A stretch of DNA of 60,866 bases from Clostridiales bacterium (GCA_012517905.1 JAAYUE010000044.1:1-60866), one strand, 5' to 3'; counted from the stretch's first letter, positions 51,258 to 60,455 are shown. Notes: generated by a model from the sequence alone, not told the origin. Numbers and translations: made by a program.

Positions 51258-52598
51258 GTGAGGATCGTCTGGATGGTGCTTGGTTCGTTGTGCGGTCTTT
51301 GGCTGCTTGGCGAAATCGTCGTGCGAATCGTCTGCGATCTGCCGGTGCGTACGGACTTTTACGGCTCCATCCCGCGCGGCGGTATCGCCGCGCTGCAAAA
51401 GCGCGTCGGTATCCGCGTTAACCCCGGGGACACCTATATCCATCTCGGCTGGATCGCCGATCCGAAACAGGATCGCTACACCGTCTGGCGTCAGGGACAG
51501 GACGGACGGTTTCGACGCCTTGGCCGAACGCGGTACGGCAGCTTTCTCGTGCGGAACCTTCTGCCGGATACGACGTATACGTTTCGCGTCTCCTCCGTCT
51601 CCGGCGCAGTGGAGGAGACGCTTTTCGCGCGTACACTTGAGGCGCGCTCGCACGAAAGCTACCGTCCCGTGATCGAGGGCGGCTGGCATACGCTGTTTCA
51701 CCCCAGGGAACACGGGGACTATCTCAACGACCACGCGATCTACCAGTCCGGCGACGGGAGATGGCACATCGTCGGCATCACGGCGTTCGGTTCGGGCGAT
51801 TTTTCGAAAGAGCGGTATTTCGCGCACGGCGTCGGAGATGCGTTTCCGTTTCAAAACGATCGCACGATGACAGAACTACCGCCCGTTGCTGACCAAGGCA
51901 GACTTGCCTGGGCACCGTGCGTCGTCCGCGCCAACGATCAATATTATATGTGGTATTCGCCGCACACGGCCTACTGCCAGACAAGCCCGGGCGGATCGAC
52001 CTGGCAGGAGCGGCCGGAGCTGGCGTTTCGGCCGGCGTTCGCGCAGTTTCGCGATCCCATGGTGCTGCAGGTCGGCCAAGGCCAATGGCTCATGTATGCC
52101 ACCGCGCGGCACGGGCTGTTCTCCGCTGTGGATATCTATCAGTCCTTTGACGCCGAGCGCTGGCAATATATCCGCTCCGCGCTGAGAACGGGGCTGGGCT
52201 GCGAACGCGCCGCGCCGCAGGGTTCGACCGAGTCTCCGTTTGTGTTCGAATACGCGGGCGGATATTATCTCTCCGTGACGTATAACAACGATTCGTTCTT
52301 TTTTGACGCCATGCTGCTGCCGCTGAAGGTTTGGCGCGACAAAGAGAGCTATAACGATACTCTCGTGTTCTCGAGCGGGAACCCTTACGATTTTGGCACG
52401 TACCGCGGCAGAAAGCGGCCGTCCTCGCTTGTCGTGACGCTGCGCGCGCATGCGCCGGAATATATCGAACACGACGGCAGATGGTATTTGACCTCGTGCG
52501 GATGGCCGTGGGTCGCCAGCGTTACGCACGGCGAAGCCGCCTGGGCCGAACTGCGCTTTGAGCGGCAGGAACGGCGAAAACAACGGTCAGAACCGTGA
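51258..52598 (+). CDS. membrane-anchored fibronectin-III plus five-bladed propeller (GH43/GH32-like) protein
   Basis: 446 residues: an uncleaved N-terminal membrane helix (IVWMVLGSLCGLWLLGEIVV), a fibronectin-III-like domain (about 55-125: YIHLGWIADPKQDRYTVWR, TTYTFRVSS), then a beta-propeller of the GH43/GH32 type (about 140-440) with repeated blades such as RDPMVLQVGQGQWLMY and ESPFVFEYAGGYYLSVTYN. RDP and ES-P-F are typical active-site strands of these hydrolases, but I cannot assign the catalytic acids. A GTG start is used because GAGGG lies 8 bp before it. Faces outward, where it could release sugars for the symporter. Confidence 0.65.
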   Translation: MRIVWMVLGSLCGLWLLGEIVVRIVCDLPVRTDFYGSIPRGGIAALQKRVGIRVNPGDTYIHLGWIADPKQDRYTVWRQGQDGRFRRLGRTRYGSFLVRNLLPDTTYTFRVSSVSGAVEETLFARTLEARSHESYRPVIEGGWHTLFHPREHGDYLNDHAIYQSGDGRWHIVGITAFGSGDFSKERYFAHGVGDAFPFQNDRTMTELPPVADQGRLAWAPCVVRANDQYYMWYSPHTAYCQTSPGGSTWQERPELAFRPAFAQFRDPMVLQVGQGQWLMYATARHGLFSAVDIYQSFDAERWQYIRSALRTGLGCERAAPQGSTESPFVFEYAGGYYLSVTYNNDSFFFDAMLLPLKVWRDKESYNDTLVFSSGNPYDFGTYRGRKRPSSLVVTLRAHAPEYIEHDGRWYLTSCGWPWVASVTHGEAAWAELRFERQERRKQRSEP

Positions 52599-53134
52599 TG
52601 TCGTTGCTGGAACCCGCTCTTGCAGCGAAATCGATCGATTAAGCGGCGAACACGACGCCTTTTTGGAAGGACTTGATCTGCAAACCGGCAGGCAGAATGT
52701 AAAATCCCTGTATATTGAAATTTGCAGACGAGGATGCAAAACCCCGGAAATGCGCATTTTCGATCGAGGTTGCAAAAGCACGCAGATAAAAGTGTGTCGA
52801 TGACACACAATAAAAACAAGAAATAACTGTAATTTTTCGAGCGCATAAAGACGCCGGCGAGAATCAATAAAAATCCGCAATTCATAGAATATTTACATAT
52901 GTATGTTCTGTTAAAAACGCAGGCCGCTGGTGGTATAAAGAATGAAAAAATACGCAACGAATAGTAATAATCAATCAAAAAAATGAAAAAATACACAAGA
53001 TATAGGATATCGTTCGTTTATGCCGGTGGCAGAGCGCTTTCAAAATATGCCCAAAACTCAAAGAAAAATTTTACAACGCAAAATGTTACACAATCGATGT
53101 AATAAAAAAATAACGGATTTGTGGTACAGATTGC
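52599..53134. other. AT-rich intergenic stretch with short repeats
   Basis: No gene seen. Two imperfect 22-bp direct repeats share CGAGG-N-TGCAAAA (near 52729-52741 and 52765-52777), 36 bp apart. GTGTGTC-GAT-GACACAC (52792-52808) is a small perfect hairpin. Longer open frames on the minus strand have no codon structure. Confidence 0.45.
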
Positions 53135-53163
53135 TTGACAAAGCAATGCATATGTAATAATAT
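53135..53163 (+). promoter_or_regulatory. strong promoter of the Tad pilus operon
   Basis: TTGACA (53135-53140), 17 bp, TAATAT (53158-53163): near consensus. Transcription should start near 53170, more than 300 bp before the first gene. Confidence 0.75.
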
Positions 53164-53169
53164 TTCGAT

Positions 53170-53481
53170 GACTGGAAGTAGACTTTAACCCAGTTGGTTG
53201 ACCACTGAATAAAGTCAACTTTACAGGATGTGACTACCGGTGGTTTTAGTCGTTATTCGTCGAAAAAACGAACGATATTACGTTGTCGTTTTGTATTCGA
53301 AGGGTTACGATGTCACGATTGCGGGCGCTGAACGTCTGAAAAAGCGATTATGCATAATCGCCGGGGAACATACGCAAATTACGACGTAACAAAATCGATC
53401 TTGAACATTTGTCGGGATTGATGATGATTATTTCGGGTTTGCGATGCGAATGACGGCTGAAACGGGAGGAAACGGTTCGGG
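53170..53481 (+). promoter_or_regulatory. structured 5' leader of the Tad operon, possible riboswitch or attenuator
   Basis: AAGTAGACTTTA (53176-53187) pairs with TAAAGTCAACTT (53210-53221) with one mismatch. The enclosed CAGTTGG-TTGA-CCACTG forms an inner hairpin. Further hairpins follow (GACTA/TAGTC, TTCGT/ACGAA). No reading frame with a ribosome site lies in it until GGGAGG before the peptidase gene. I compared it from memory with cyclic-di-GMP class I and II riboswitches and see no match. Function unknown. Confidence 0.55.
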
Positions 53482-54105
53482 ATGTCCGATTTGACAATCA
53501 GCATTCTAGTCGGTGTTTTGACCGGCGCAGCTGTAACCGTTCCCGTTTGGTTTGTAAGCGCGTTTTTGATTCGACGCCGCAGCTTGGAATCGCGGATGGA
53601 GCAAAAGCATCTTTCCATCATGATTCCGTGTCTTGCTGTGATCGGCGGCGTCATCGGCTGGCGCGCCGGACTGACGCTTCGCGCGATCTATCTGGTTTTA
53701 TTGCTTGCGGTTGCCGCGATCGTATTTTACGTCGATGCGCTGCACCGCATCATACCCAACGAGCTTGTGCTGGCGATACCGGTCCTCGCCGCCGGGTTTG
53801 GTCTGACGGGAGCGATTCCGTTTGACATTGTCTCCTCACTGATCGGGTTTGCGGCGTGTTTTCTGGTCTTTTTCATTCCCGGCGTTTTCGGCAAGAAGAT
53901 CGGGGCCGGGGATGTGAAGCTCGCCGCGGCGATGGGCTTTGCGCTCGGGTTGACCGGAAGCCTGTATGCGGTTGCCGGCATGGGGGCGCTCGTGCTGCTC
54001 TATGTGTTGTTTGCGCGCGGTATGCCGCTTGCCGAGCGGCTGAAGTCCACGATTCCGATGGGACCGTTTCTCGCCTTGGCGCTCGTCGTTGTGTCTGTGA
54101 TCTGA
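53482..54105 (+). CDS. tadV: type IV prepilin peptidase, TadV/CpaA type
   Basis: 207 residues, six to seven membrane helices, aspartic protease pair D85 (FYVDALHRIIPN) and D144 (GAGDVKLAAAMG). It cleaves the leader of Flp pilins and TadE-type pseudopilins at the membrane. It lacks the N-terminal methylase domain of PilD, as usual for TadV. GGGAGG precedes the ATG. First gene of the operon. Confidence 0.87.
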   Translation: MSDLTISILVGVLTGAAVTVPVWFVSAFLIRRRSLESRMEQKHLSIMIPCLAVIGGVIGWRAGLTLRAIYLVLLLAVAAIVFYVDALHRIIPNELVLAIPVLAAGFGLTGAIPFDIVSSLIGFAACFLVFFIPGVFGKKIGAGDVKLAAAMGFALGLTGSLYAVAGMGALVLLYVLFARGMPLAERLKSTIPMGPFLALALVVVSVI

Positions 54106-54180
54106 ATCAGTTTTTTGAGTATCCTGCAGAGCGAAAAGCGTTCTGGAAAAATAAATAAACAAATGATGGAGGAAGAAAAC

Positions 54181-54342
54181 ATGAAGAACTTCTGGAAGAA
54201 CGAAGAAGGACAGGGCATGGTAGAGTACGGTCTGATCATCGCGCTTGTCGCGGTCGTGGTTATTGCTGCTCTCACGTTAATCGGCACCAATGTCAGAGGT
54301 AAGTTCCAGGAGATCGTAACCGGTCTTGGCGGAACGAACTGA
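54181..54342 (+). CDS. flp1: Flp-family type IVb pilin
   Basis: 53 residues: short leader KNFWKNEEG, then the Flp cleavage site G|QGMVEYGLIIALVAVVV with Glu5 and Tyr6 of the mature protein, and a short tail. The main fibre subunit of the Tad pilus. GGAGGAAG before the ATG; upstream in-frame ATG codons overlap that site. Confidence 0.88.
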   Translation: MKNFWKNEEGQGMVEYGLIIALVAVVVIAALTLIGTNVRGKFQEIVTGLGGTN

Positions 54343-54365
54343 AATCCCTGAACACTGAACGCAAA

Positions 54366-54530
54366 ATGATGAAGCCGTTTTTTCGCAATGAGGACGGGCA
54401 GGGCGTGGCTGAATATGCCCTGATCATCGCGTTTGTCGCGATCGTAGTCATTGTTGCACTCAGGACGCTTGGCGGCACTGTGAATTCGGTTTTCGAAGAT
54501 CTTACTGCGAAACTGAATGACGCGGGCTGA
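54366..54530 (+). CDS. flp2: second Flp-family pilin, without clear ribosome site
   Basis: 54 residues, or 53 from the second of two adjacent ATG codons: leader KPFFRNEDG, cleavage site G|QGVAEYALIIAFVAIVV, then TLGGTVNSVFEDL. Similar to the first pilin in the leader and membrane part but different in the tail. No Shine-Dalgarno sequence is visible in the 23-bp gap, so it is likely made in lower amount or by re-initiation after the first pilin. Confidence 0.83.
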   Translation: MMKPFFRNEDGQGVAEYALIIAFVAIVVIVALRTLGGTVNSVFEDLTAKLNDAG

Positions 54531-54548
54531 ACAGGAGTCAACCAATCG

Positions 54549-54601
54549 GTCGACAAGCTGACCCGGGGCTGAAAAAGCCCCGGGCGTTCGGCTTTGTCGA
54601 C
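54549..54601 (+). promoter_or_regulatory. large stem-loop after the pilin genes
   Basis: GTCGACAAGC pairs with GCTTTGTCGAC (one bulge) outside, and CCCGGGGCT-GAAAA-AGCCCCGGG forms a perfect inner stem. No T-run. Expected to shield the pilin message from 3' decay, or to limit read-through to the low-copy assembly genes. Confidence 0.7.
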
Positions 54602-54641
54602 AAATTTTGACAGTGTGAACAGAACAGGAAGAGAACAGCAA

Positions 54642-55052
54642 ATGGAACGAAACAAACAACATCGTGAAAAAGGTCAATCCGCCGTAGAGATGGCGTTGAC
54701 GCTTCCTTTGCTGCTGTTGCTCATATTTGGGATGCTTGAGATGGGGTGGATGACGTCCACCCGTCTTGTGCTGGACAACATCACGCGCGAAGGCGTTCGC
54801 GCAGGAATCATCGCTCAAAGCGCATCGGCCGCTAACACAAACGTTACCACAAGCATCAACGAGATGAAACCGGATTACATGACCGATCCACTGACGGTTA
54901 CGGTCAGTTTTTCAAACCCTTCGGACATCCATTCCGGAGATATCACGGTCGTGGTTACCTATGACTTACCGACGCTCACCCCTCTGACCGCTTTTTTGAC
55001 GGAAGACGGGGTGTTCCATCTGCGATCAGAGTGTACGATGAAGATGAGTTAG
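54642..55052 (+). CDS. tadE: TadE-like pseudopilin
   Basis: 136 residues: leader MERNKQHREKG, TadE motif QSAVEMALTLPLLLLLIFGM (cleavage before Q, Glu5), then an extracytoplasmic beta-rich part. AGGAAGAG before the ATG at 54642. Minor pilin of the Tad system. Confidence 0.82.
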   Translation: MERNKQHREKGQSAVEMALTLPLLLLLIFGMLEMGWMTSTRLVLDNITREGVRAGIIAQSASAANTNVTTSINEMKPDYMTDPLTVTVSFSNPSDIHSGDITVVVTYDLPTLTPLTAFLTEDGVFHLRSECTMKMS

Positions 55053-55135
55053 CGTACGGCGTGCGCTGTGCACTGTTGAATATGACGGATTTCTGTGTTT
55101 CAGATCGGGGTTGAATAGTACGGAGGTGTTTTGCC

Positions 55136-56155
55136 TTGAAAAATTGGGCGAAGCAAATGTTTCAACGGTTGCGGCTGAAGGAGCGTGGCGAATCGGCTAT
55201 CATTGTCGCGCTGGCGATGACGACGCTGATCGGAGTTACGGCGACGGTGAGCGATCTCGGCGTTGCTTATGTGAAGACGGCGCAGACGCAGACCGCAGTG
55301 GATGCAGCAGTGCTCGCAGCGGGTATGAAACTGCCGATCGCGAGTACGGATGCAACCGCCATCGCTCAGGCAACCGCTGTTGCGCGGGATTATCTCACGA
55401 AAAACGGGGTAAGCGACGCATCCGTCGCGACCGTCACGTTTGGCGAACTCTCCGGCGGGGAGTATCATTCGATCTATGTGTCGCAGCCCGCAGTTTCACA
55501 AACGGCGTTTGCGCGCATCTTCGGGATCAACGAAATTACGTTCCACCGCGATGCGGAAGCGAAGATCGTGCCATGTACGGCGCTGTCCGATCTTGTGCCG
55601 CTTTCGATCGAGGATAGTACTCTGCAGGCCATCATCGCAAGCGGTGCGTCGCAGCACGCCATTTTGAAATACGGCTCGAACACGGACGACGTGGACAACG
55701 GCGCGTTCGGCGCCATCGACCTTGACGGCGTCAAGGGCGGCGGCGCGAACGATTATACGTCCTGGCTCGCATACGGCTATCAGGCGAAGCTGACGGTCGG
55801 GACGGTGCTGCCTGTGGAGTCGGGCAATATGACAGGGCCGACCTATGCCGGCATTGTTGCGCGTTACAACGCCTGTACGCATTTCGTCTCCAGCGGCGGC
55901 TGTACGATTGCGCATTATGAAGACGATTGTCCCCGGGTCATGAAGGTCCCGGTTATCGAATATACCGACAGCTTGCACAAATACGTCCGCGTCGTGGGGT
56001 TTGCGGCGTTTGTGCTCGAGGATTACACGACATATGAAGACCAGGGCTGCGTGATCGGGTCCTATGTGGACATGGTCAACGTAGGCGCTGCGGACGGGGA
56101 CCTGACGGGTACCGCCGACAGTTACGGCGTCTACAGCCTTGTTCTTTGCAAATAA
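55136..56155 (+). CDS. tadG: TadG-like pilus assembly protein
   Basis: 339 residues: short basic start, a membrane segment with the TadG-type pattern RGESAIIVALAMTTLIGVTA, VAYVKTAQTQTAVDAAVLAA (typical after it), then a large extracytoplasmic domain with several cysteines (PCTALSD, CTHFVSSGGC, DDCPR) that could form disulfides. TTG start with CGGAGGTG 7 bp before it. Likely a minor, surface-exposed pilus component. Confidence 0.78.
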   Translation: MKNWAKQMFQRLRLKERGESAIIVALAMTTLIGVTATVSDLGVAYVKTAQTQTAVDAAVLAAGMKLPIASTDATAIAQATAVARDYLTKNGVSDASVATVTFGELSGGEYHSIYVSQPAVSQTAFARIFGINEITFHRDAEAKIVPCTALSDLVPLSIEDSTLQAIIASGASQHAILKYGSNTDDVDNGAFGAIDLDGVKGGGANDYTSWLAYGYQAKLTVGTVLPVESGNMTGPTYAGIVARYNACTHFVSSGGCTIAHYEDDCPRVMKVPVIEYTDSLHKYVRVVGFAAFVLEDYTTYEDQGCVIGSYVDMVNVGAADGDLTGTADSYGVYSLVLCK

Positions 56156-56221
56156 ACACGAGACGGAAGCGGCCGGGGCTGTTTACTGCCGATGGCCGAC
56201 ATCGCTGATTCGGAGAGTGCT

Positions 56222-57004
56222 ATGAAAAAAGTCATCCTCTTTGCGCTGATCGCCGCGCTTTGCGCAGGCGCGCTGCTCTATTTCTATCTCGGTAATGTCG
56301 AGCAACAGAAAGAGGTGCAGGTCGTCTATGAGAACATCATCGTGGCGGCGGTGGACATCCCTGCCTATACGACGATCACCGCTGAGATGCTGACACTCAA
56401 GCAGATGCCCGAGGGAACGGCGCATCCAAACGCCGCGCGCTCGGCGGACGCCGTCATCGGGTATGTGACGGAAAGCGATTTGATCAAAGGGGAGGAAATC
56501 ATACCGATCAAGCTCAAGCAGCACGGGCAGCTGGATAGCGGACTTTCTTATGTTGTTCCGGATGGCATGCGCGCCGTGACCATCGCCGTGGATGAAGTTT
56601 CCGGTGTGGCAGGGTTCTTGCAGCGCGGCGATTATGTGGACGTGATTTCGTTTACCACGACGTCCTACGTGCTTCCGGAAGAAGCGAAGGTTGAAGATCC
56701 AAACGCCGAGGAGACAACGGCGGATACGACCAAGCCGACACAGGGGACTACCGTCGTGGCCGCGCAGAATGTCCGCGTGGCGGCGGTGGGGATGACGCTG
56801 TCGGACACCGCGGCGTCCGCTGCAGAAACCAGCGAGATGGCCTATTCGACCGTGACGCTGTTTTTAACGCCCGAGGAAGCGATGCGTGTGATTCAGGGCG
56901 CAAAAAGCGGCGTCATTATGCTTACGCTCCGCGCTTCCAGCGACCACGATGCAAACGAGGAAGATCCGGTCGTCAGCGATTCGCTGCTGGTTCCGGCGGG
57001 CTGA
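56222..57004 (+). CDS. cpaB: CpaB/RcpC pilus assembly protein
   Basis: 260 residues: one N-terminal membrane helix (VILFALIAALCAGALLYFYL), a SAF domain (about 30-95: IIVAAVDIPAYTTITAEML) and the CpaB-specific part (VTIAVDEVSGVAGFLQRGDYVDVI, then VTLFLTPEEAMRV). Sits in the envelope and helps pilus assembly. GGAGAGTG before the ATG at 56222. Confidence 0.87.
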   Translation: MKKVILFALIAALCAGALLYFYLGNVEQQKEVQVVYENIIVAAVDIPAYTTITAEMLTLKQMPEGTAHPNAARSADAVIGYVTESDLIKGEEIIPIKLKQHGQLDSGLSYVVPDGMRAVTIAVDEVSGVAGFLQRGDYVDVISFTTTSYVLPEEAKVEDPNAEETTADTTKPTQGTTVVAAQNVRVAAVGMTLSDTAASAAETSEMAYSTVTLFLTPEEAMRVIQGAKSGVIMLTLRASSDHDANEEDPVVSDSLLVPAG

Positions 57005-57014
57005 GGGGGAAGTG

Positions 57015-58142
57015 ATGGATAGCGTAAGGATCATGCTCGCGGCGTTCTCCGCCGAAGACAGAAAGTTTATCTCGGGATTGCTGCAGGACGAGTCTCTTCG
57101 AATCGTCAGCGCATTTCAACCGGACAAAGACGGATTGAAGAAAGCCGGCGCGCAGCCGGCGGACGTTTTATTGCTTGGTACGCGCGGGAAAGCGGATCGG
57201 GAATACGATTTTGCCGAGCGGATGTATACCACGCGAAGCGACATCACCATACTGCTGCTCGCGCCGGGGCCGAGCGCAACGGATATCGCGCGCGCCATGG
57301 AGAGCGGAATCGCGCGCGTCATCGACATAGAAAGCGGCGAAAGCGCCATCCGCACGCAGATCCTGACCACGGCAAGCCGGGATCAAAACCGGCGGAGCTG
57401 TGTCGTCAAAGTGTCGAGCTACGACTCCAAGGTGGTCGCCTGTTATTCCCCCAAAGGCGGCGTAGGCAAGACCACAATCGCGGTGAATATCGCTTATGCG
57501 CTGGCATCGATGAATAAGAAAGTCGCGCTGATCGACCTGAGCCTTCAGTTCGGGGACGTCGGCGTTTTTTTGGACATTACAAAGGGAGATACCATCGCCG
57601 ACATGGTGGAGGAGCGCACGTTTGAACTCTCTACCATCCGCAGCTATCTGATTCGGCACCAGAGCGGCATCATGGTCATGCTTTCGAGCAACTCGCCCGA
57701 GTATGCGGAATTGATCCGCCCCGAGCATATCGAGTCCATTCTGTCCACGCTGCGTACGGAGTTTGACTATGTCGTGCTCGATATGGGCGTATCTTTGGGT
57801 GATTCGGCCATATCTGCGTTTGAAATCGCGGATTCGATTCTGTTTATTGTCAACGAAGATATCGCCGCGCTGCATGACGCAAAGCGCAGTCTGAAAGTCA
57901 TGGAGGCGCTGAACCTCCAGGATAAAACGAGTATCGTGGTCAACAAAGACGGCGTATCGACCATCAAGGTCGGCGATGTAACGAGACTTCTGGATATGAA
58001 GCCTGTTCTGGTGGTTCCGTTCGACATCAAATCCGCCGTGATGGCGGTCAATCGCGGCATACCAATGCTGAACTGCGCGTCCCGTTCGAAAGCCTCGCAG
58101 GCGATTCGTACGTATGCGCGCAGCATGGTTCGGAGAGTGTAG
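57015..58142 (+). CDS. tadZ: TadZ/CpaE localisation ATPase
   Basis: 375 residues: an N-terminal receiver-like domain of about 125 residues without a full phosphorylation site, then a MinD/ParA-type ATPase with deviant Walker A K147-GGVGKTT and the Mrp-like switch VALIDLSLQFGDVG. It places the pilus machine in the cell. GAGGGGGAA before the ATG. 10 bp after cpaB and 2 bp before tadA. Confidence 0.86.
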   Translation: MDSVRIMLAAFSAEDRKFISGLLQDESLRIVSAFQPDKDGLKKAGAQPADVLLLGTRGKADREYDFAERMYTTRSDITILLLAPGPSATDIARAMESGIARVIDIESGESAIRTQILTTASRDQNRRSCVVKVSSYDSKVVACYSPKGGVGKTTIAVNIAYALASMNKKVALIDLSLQFGDVGVFLDITKGDTIADMVEERTFELSTIRSYLIRHQSGIMVMLSSNSPEYAELIRPEHIESILSTLRTEFDYVVLDMGVSLGDSAISAFEIADSILFIVNEDIAALHDAKRSLKVMEALNLQDKTSIVVNKDGVSTIKVGDVTRLLDMKPVLVVPFDIKSAVMAVNRGIPMLNCASRSKASQAIRTYARSMVRRV

Positions 58143-58144
58143 CA

Positions 58145-59455
58145 ATGGGTTTACTGGAGCGAATGGATAAAAAATCCCCTGCCGTCGTCAACGGCGCGGG
58201 AACAGCCGCAGAGGTGGACGAAGCCGCGGTATTGCGCGACCGCGTCCATATGCAGATTGTCGAGACGCTGAATAAGCGCGAAGAGAAGCATGGCGGCACC
58301 GCAAGCGAAACGGAAACACGCGCCATCATCGAATCTACGCTGGAAGAACATGCAGCGAGCTTGGCACGGCCGGAGCGCAATCGGATTGCGGTTGAACTCT
58401 TTGATTCTATTCGCGGGCTCGGACCGCTGGAAAAACTGATCGCGGACGATTCGATAACTGAGATCATGGTCAACGGCGCAAAACAAGTATACTTCGAGCG
58501 CAGGGGCAAACTGATGCTCAGCGACGTGACGTTTTATGACAACGACCAGCTGCTCAATGTGATCGATCGCATCGTTTCACCGATCGGCCGGCATATCGAC
58601 GAAGCAAACCCGATGGTGGACGCGCGTTTGCCGGACGGCTCGCGCGTCAACGCGGTCATTCCGCCGCTTTCGCTGAAAGGGCCGGTTCTCACGATTCGCA
58701 AATTTTCCAGAAGCCCGCTGACCGTGGATAACCTGATCAGCTATGGAAGCCTGACGATCAAGATGGCGGCGTTTCTGGAAGCCTGCGTAAAAGGCAGGCT
58801 CAACATCCTCGTATCCGGCGGAACCGGCAGCGGCAAAACCACGCTGCTCAACGTACTCTCCGCCTATATCCCGCACGACGAGCGCATCGTGACCATCGAG
58901 GATGCGGCCGAAATTCAGCTGCAGCAGTCGCACGTGCTCACGCTGGAAGCGCGCCCGGCGAACCTGGAGGGAAAAGGGCAGATCACGATCCGAGATCTGG
59001 TTCGAAACGCGCTGCGTATGAGGCCGGATCGAATCATCGTCGGCGAGGTGCGCGGCGGCGAGGCGCTCGACATGCTGCAGGCGATGAACACCGGCCATGA
59101 AGGGTCCATGACTACCGGACATGCCAACTCGACGCGCGATATGCTCGCGCGTCTCGAGACCATGGTTCTGATGGCGGGCATGAACCTGCCGATTCCGGCT
59201 ATTCGCCAGCAGATCGCATCCGCCATCGATCTCGTCGTACAGCAGTCGCGCATGCGCGACGGCAGCAGAAAAGCCACGAGCATCAGCGAAGTGGTCGGCA
59301 TGGAGGGCGACGTGATCGTGATGCAGGAGATCTTTCGTTATGAATATGGCGACGGACGTTCACAGGGGCGGTTCCGGTCGACCGGAATCATGCCTCGCTG
59401 CTGCGAAAAGCTGGCGATGAACAGCGTCGTCGTAAAAGACGAATGGTTCTCCTGA
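58145..59455 (+). CDS. tadA: TadA/CpaF secretion ATPase
   Basis: 436 residues: N-terminal helical domain (about 1-110), then a type II/IV secretion ATPase with Walker A G225-GTGSGK231-TT, the Asp box [11 protein letters not shown], Walker [16 protein letters not shown] and the His box STGHANS-like [13 protein letters not shown]. Hexameric motor for pilus assembly. RBS weak; coupled to tadZ. Confidence 0.92.
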   Translation: MGLLERMDKKSPAVVNGAGTAAEVDEAAVLRDRVHMQIVETLNKREEKHGGTASETETRAIIESTLEEHAASLARPERNRIAVELFDSIRGLGPLEKLIADDSITEIMVNGAKQVYFERRGKLMLSDVTFYDNDQLLNVIDRIVSPIGRHIDEANPMVDARLPDGSRVNAVIPPLSLKGPVLTIRKFSRSPLTVDNLISYGSLTIKMAAFLEACVKGRLNILVSGGTGSGKTTLLNVLSAYIPHDERIVTIEDAAEIQLQQSHVLTLEARPANLEGKGQITIRDLVRNALRMRPDRIIVGEVRGGEALDMLQAMNTGHEGSMTTGHANSTRDMLARLETMVLMAGMNLPIPAIRQQIASAIDLVVQQSRMRDGSRKATSISEVVGMEGDVIVMQEIFRYEYGDGRSQGRFRSTGIMPRCCEKLAMNSVVVKDEWFS

Positions 59456-59512
59456 TCTTGACGACAGAAGCAAGAAACAGGATTCAGCGAATTTGTAAGG
59501 AGGAAAAACAGG

Positions 59513-60442
59513 ATGCTGCGGTTGCTGGTTGTGGTTGTCTGCGGAGTCGCCGCGTTTTTTTTGTTTTACCTTCTGGCGATGGTCCAGTCGAAACCGCGTC
59601 TGGAGATGGAAAAGCGCGTCGGCCAGTTGTTCGACAGCAATCTGGAAACGCCCACATCCCGGCGCTCGAAAGGCAGCAAAGAAAAAACGCACCCGCGGCG
59701 GCTGGAGCAGATTGCGGAAGAGCTCTATGTCGCGGGCGTGGCATTGCGCGCGGAGGAGTTCATCACGATCTGGGTTGTGCTGGGCGCTGTGATTCCGACG
59801 TTCGCGTTGTTTCTCGGCGCACCGGTCAGCCTGTGCATCGGGCTGGCGATCGTCGGCGCATCGGCGCCGATCGGGTTCGTTACGCTGAAGCGAAATAAAA
59901 AACTTGCGCTGCTGGATAAACAGCTGCCGGACGCGATGACGGTCATCTGCAACGCGCTGCGCGCGGGGCAGTCGTTCCAGACCGCCATGAAAAACGTCGC
60001 GGAAGAGATGGAAGAGCCTGTCTCCCGCGAGTTCATGCGCGTCTATCGCGAAACGCAGTTTGGCATGCCGCTGGAGACGAGCCTCACGCGCCTTGTAAAG
60101 CGTACCGGAAATCCGGATCTCGATCTGATGTGTTCTGCCGTCGTCATTCAGCGGCAGATCGGCGGAAATCTTGCCGTCATACTGGAAAACATCTCGGGTA
60201 CGATCAATCAGCGGATTCAGCTGCGCGGGGAAGTGAAGACCATTACCTCTGCGGGCAGGCTGAGCGGATACATCATCTGGGCGCTGCCGATTCTGATTAT
60301 CGTGCTGCTGATGTTCGTCAATCCATCTTATGTGGATATGTTCTTCACGACGAGATCGGGCAGGATCATGCTGCTGGTTTCCGCGGTGTTGGAGATCATA
60401 GGCTTTACCATCGTAAGGAAAATTGTTAATATTAAGATGTAG
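59513..60442 (+). CDS. tadB: TadB inner-membrane platform protein
   Basis: 309 residues: membrane helix at the start, two central helices (about 80-120), a T2SSF domain (DAMTVICNALRAGQSFQTAMK, LDLMCSAVVIQRQIGGNLAVIL) and C-terminal helices. Works with TadA and TadC as assembly platform. AAGGAGG 9 bp before the ATG. Confidence 0.88.
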   Translation: MLRLLVVVVCGVAAFFLFYLLAMVQSKPRLEMEKRVGQLFDSNLETPTSRRSKGSKEKTHPRRLEQIAEELYVAGVALRAEEFITIWVVLGAVIPTFALFLGAPVSLCIGLAIVGASAPIGFVTLKRNKKLALLDKQLPDAMTVICNALRAGQSFQTAMKNVAEEMEEPVSREFMRVYRETQFGMPLETSLTRLVKRTGNPDLDLMCSAVVIQRQIGGNLAVILENISGTINQRIQLRGEVKTITSAGRLSGYIIWALPILIIVLLMFVNPSYVDMFFTTRSGRIMLLVSAVLEIIGFTIVRKIVNIKM

Positions 60443-60455
60443 GGGGAGATGCATC

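Noticed and set aside
52678-52779. CRISPR-like repeats around TGCAAAA
   Set aside because: Only two or three imperfect, unevenly spaced copies and no cas gene in the window.
52385-52996. A 203-codon minus-strand frame after the propeller gene
   Set aside because: Half of it overlaps the propeller gene on the other strand. The rest is AT-rich with low-complexity hydrophobic residues and no ribosome site.
53170-53300. A cyclic-di-GMP class I (GEMM) riboswitch
   Set aside because: The conserved GCAAACC, GAAA and GGGACGCAAAGCC elements are absent; kept only as an unclassified structured leader.
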